Below are positions 62,690 through 64,000 of a stretch of DNA of 64,000 nt, one piece after another (within the stretch, counting starts at the first letter, position 1; every line of letters starts with the position of its first letter). Origin of the DNA: Roseiarcus sp963782255. GTDB lineage: Bacteria; Pseudomonadota; Alphaproteobacteria; Rhizobiales; Beijerinckiaceae. Below the pieces are notes generated by a model that did not search any database, was not told where the DNA came from, and saw nothing but the letters and a program-made list of their open reading frames with translations. A program made the translations under genes and the position numbers. The stretch covers positions 930,001-994,000 of the forward strand of contig CAWAIS010000001.1 of the NCBI GenBank assembly GCA_963782255.1. Reading direction: 5' to 3'.

Positions 62690-62932
62690 ATTCGAGCGGG
62701 AGGAACGCTCGTTACCATCGCCGGCCCGGCCGAGGCACGGCCCGCCAACGGCCTGGCGGTCGACTTCGTTGTCGAGTCCGATCGTGCCCAACTGAGCGAG
62801 ATCGTCCAGCGGGTGCGGGACGGACGACTGCGGACGAACATCGGCACCGTCTCGACCCTCGACGATGCCGTCGCCGCCTTCAACCCGACCGAGCGGCGCA
62901 AGGGGAAGACAATCATCCGCGTTCGTCCGTAG
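62690..62932 (+). pseudogene. NADP-dependent oxidoreductase (zinc-type ADH family), C-terminal fragment
   Basis: A forward frame reads GGTLVTIAGPAEARPANGLAV, then VVESDRAQLSEIVQRVRDGRLR and DDAVAAFNPTERRKGKTIIRV to TAG at 62932. This matches the last 80 residues of quinone-oxidoreductase-like enzymes. Confidence 0.72.
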
Positions 62933-63246
62933 GGACACGCGCCCATTGATGCATGCAGTCGGCCGGCGCTGTCCGGGTCGGCCGACTGCGTCCTATCAGA
63001 GGCGCCGGGGGGCAACCTGGGAAACTACCCATGGCCCCTGGCACGAGATGCGCTGGTTCTTTTCAATCAAAGCGCTCGCGCTCCGAGAAAAGACTGGCTT
63101 TCGGTTCGAAAGAGAGCATGTGTGTGGACGTCCGTGAGCGCTGAGGCGCTGCGGGTGAACCCTTCGCCCCGACGATCGCTTCGATCCGGGGCTCGCGTCA
63201 GTGAGGGGCCGGGATTGGCCGGCACTCGAAACGCGAAGGGTCAAAC
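62933..63246. other. Intergenic stretch before the DUF3489 gene
   Basis: No gene, RNA or repeat was recognised in these 314 bases. The promoter of the downstream gene is presumably here. Confidence 0.35.
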
Positions 63247-63957
63247 ATGTCTATCAAATTCAACGACACGCAACTTGTGCTGCTCAGCGCTGCATCGCGG
63301 CGCGATGATCATTGCGTGGTTCCGCCAGCGGGGGCACAGCGCGGCCGAGCCCAGAGGGCCGTAGCCAAGCTTATCGAAGCCGGGCTCTTGAAGGAGATAA
63401 GGGCAAAGACGGGAGCGCCGATCTGGCGGCGCGACGAGGAGACCGGGCAGACCTATGCGCTCAAGCTGACCGCCGCCGGCGCGAAAGCGATCGCGGTTGA
63501 CGACGCGACGGCGTCTGAGAGCATGGGGGAACGGCGTGCGGACCAGCCGATCGTCTCTCCCAATCCGAAGCTCGAACTTGGTTCAGGCGCAGCGGCAGCC
63601 ATTGACAAGCCAAATAGCGGCGTCGCCGCGAGCCCAACGTCTCCGCGCGGCGGAACCAAGATCGCGCAGGTCATCGAACTGCTGCAGCGCAGCGATGGCG
63701 CGACGCTCGCCGAACTTGTCGCCGCCACCGGCTGGCTGCCGCACACGACGCGGGCCGCGCTCACCGGTCTGCGCAAGCGCGGCTACGCCGTCGGGATTGA
63801 TCGGGCCGACAAGGCGCGAGGATCAGTCTATCGGATCGACCCGACGGAGATGGGCGACGATAGCGTCGCGCCGCAGGTTGAGACGGCGCCGACCTGCGAA
63901 GCGCCGCCGGATCGGCCCGAGCGGGCCGCGAGCCTGCGAACTCGTCGGGCGGCGTGA
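63247..63957 (+). CDS. DUF3489 domain protein
   Basis: The 236-residue protein has an N-terminal part typical of DUF3489 proteins (FNDTQLVLLSAASRRDD, AKLIEAGLLKEIRAK, PIWRRDEETGQTYALKLTAAGAKAI). A C-terminal winged-helix-like DUF3489 domain follows (KIAQVIELLQRSDGATLAELVAATGWLPHTTRAALTGLRKRGYAV, in outline). The fold suggests DNA binding. In alphaproteobacteria the gene commonly sits beside a DUF2924 gene and a phage-type recombinase. A short stretch near residues 25-35 (VPPAGAQRGRAQRA) is aberrant. The stop overlaps the next start (TGATG). Confidence 0.82.
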   Translation: MSIKFNDTQLVLLSAASRRDDHCVVPPAGAQRGRAQRAVAKLIEAGLLKEIRAKTGAPIWRRDEETGQTYALKLTAAGAKAIAVDDATASESMGERRADQPIVSPNPKLELGSGAAAAIDKPNSGVAASPTSPRGGTKIAQVIELLQRSDGATLAELVAATGWLPHTTRAALTGLRKRGYAVGIDRADKARGSVYRIDPTEMGDDSVAPQVETAPTCEAPPDRPERAASLRTRRAA

Positions 63958-64000
63958 TGGAAGAGCGCCGAAAAGCGAGCGGCCCTGGCGGGACATTGGT
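63957..64000 (+). CDS. Start of a gene running out of the window
   Basis: The ATG overlaps the stop of the DUF3489 gene as TGATG, indicating translational coupling. The 14 visible codons read MEERRKASGPGGTL. By analogy a DUF2924 or other recombinase-associated protein could follow, but this is too short to tell. Confidence 0.4.
   Translation, partial: MEERRKASGPGGTL

Overview
The window looks like accessory DNA of a high-GC alphaproteobacterium, probably of the order Hyphomicrobiales (Rhizobiales). I infer this from GC-rich codon use, rhizobial-type cyclase-TPR and STAND proteins, a DUF3489 protein and the mix of IS families (IS6, IS5, IS110, IS1182, ISAzo13, IS630, IS1595, IS200, group II introns). 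No species can be named. So many elements are broken or nested that a plasmid or an old genomic island is likely. I saw no tRNA, rRNA or CRISPR array.

Layout. 0-3.2 kb holds gene remnants and an intact IS1595 element. 4.0-12.6 kb holds the most interesting locus, an apparently single-direction operon. It runs: a 32-residue peptide gene ending in YGHGCGIVHLG, a PqqD-like/M50 membrane metalloprotease, a TPR protein with a decayed NTPase segment, a MacA-like adaptor, a LolD/MacB-like ATPase, an FtsX/MacB-like permease and a flavin reductase. I read it as an uncharacterised ribosomal-peptide (RiPP) production and export cluster without a radical SAM, YcaO or lanthionine enzyme. Its first part is clearly more AT-rich than its surroundings. 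13-22 kb is an IS graveyard in which one IS1182 copy was split by several later insertions, followed by an S53 (sedolisin) protease.

24-36 kb carries group II intron and DUF4139 remnants, a 1215-residue DUF4062-STAND-TPR protein, an IS6 transposase gene interrupted by an 1861-bp group II intron, and two overlapping adenylate-cyclase/TPR genes. 36-44 kb has two almost identical 651-bp ORF-less group II introns in direct repeat around a BON-DUF6455 fusion gene and aqpZ, then two alpha/beta hydrolases. 44.7-46.9 kb has a second copy of the 1.86-kb intron in inverted orientation, at the same codon of a different IS6 transposase. 46.9-54.2 kb is an aromatic meta-cleavage operon: TetR regulator, divergent C-C hydrolase, type I extradiol dioxygenase, flavin monooxygenase, hydratase, acylating acetaldehyde dehydrogenase and aldolase. 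Together these convert a hydroxylated aromatic, via its catechol, to pyruvate and acetyl-CoA.

54.2-57.2 kb holds pieces of an SRAP protein, a third IS6 copy, a truncated phage terminase and IS110 debris. 57.2-61.3 kb is a second, reverse-oriented STAND-TPR paralogue with ten near-identical 48-residue repeats. The window ends with oxidoreductase remnants and a DUF3489 protein that overlaps the start of another gene.
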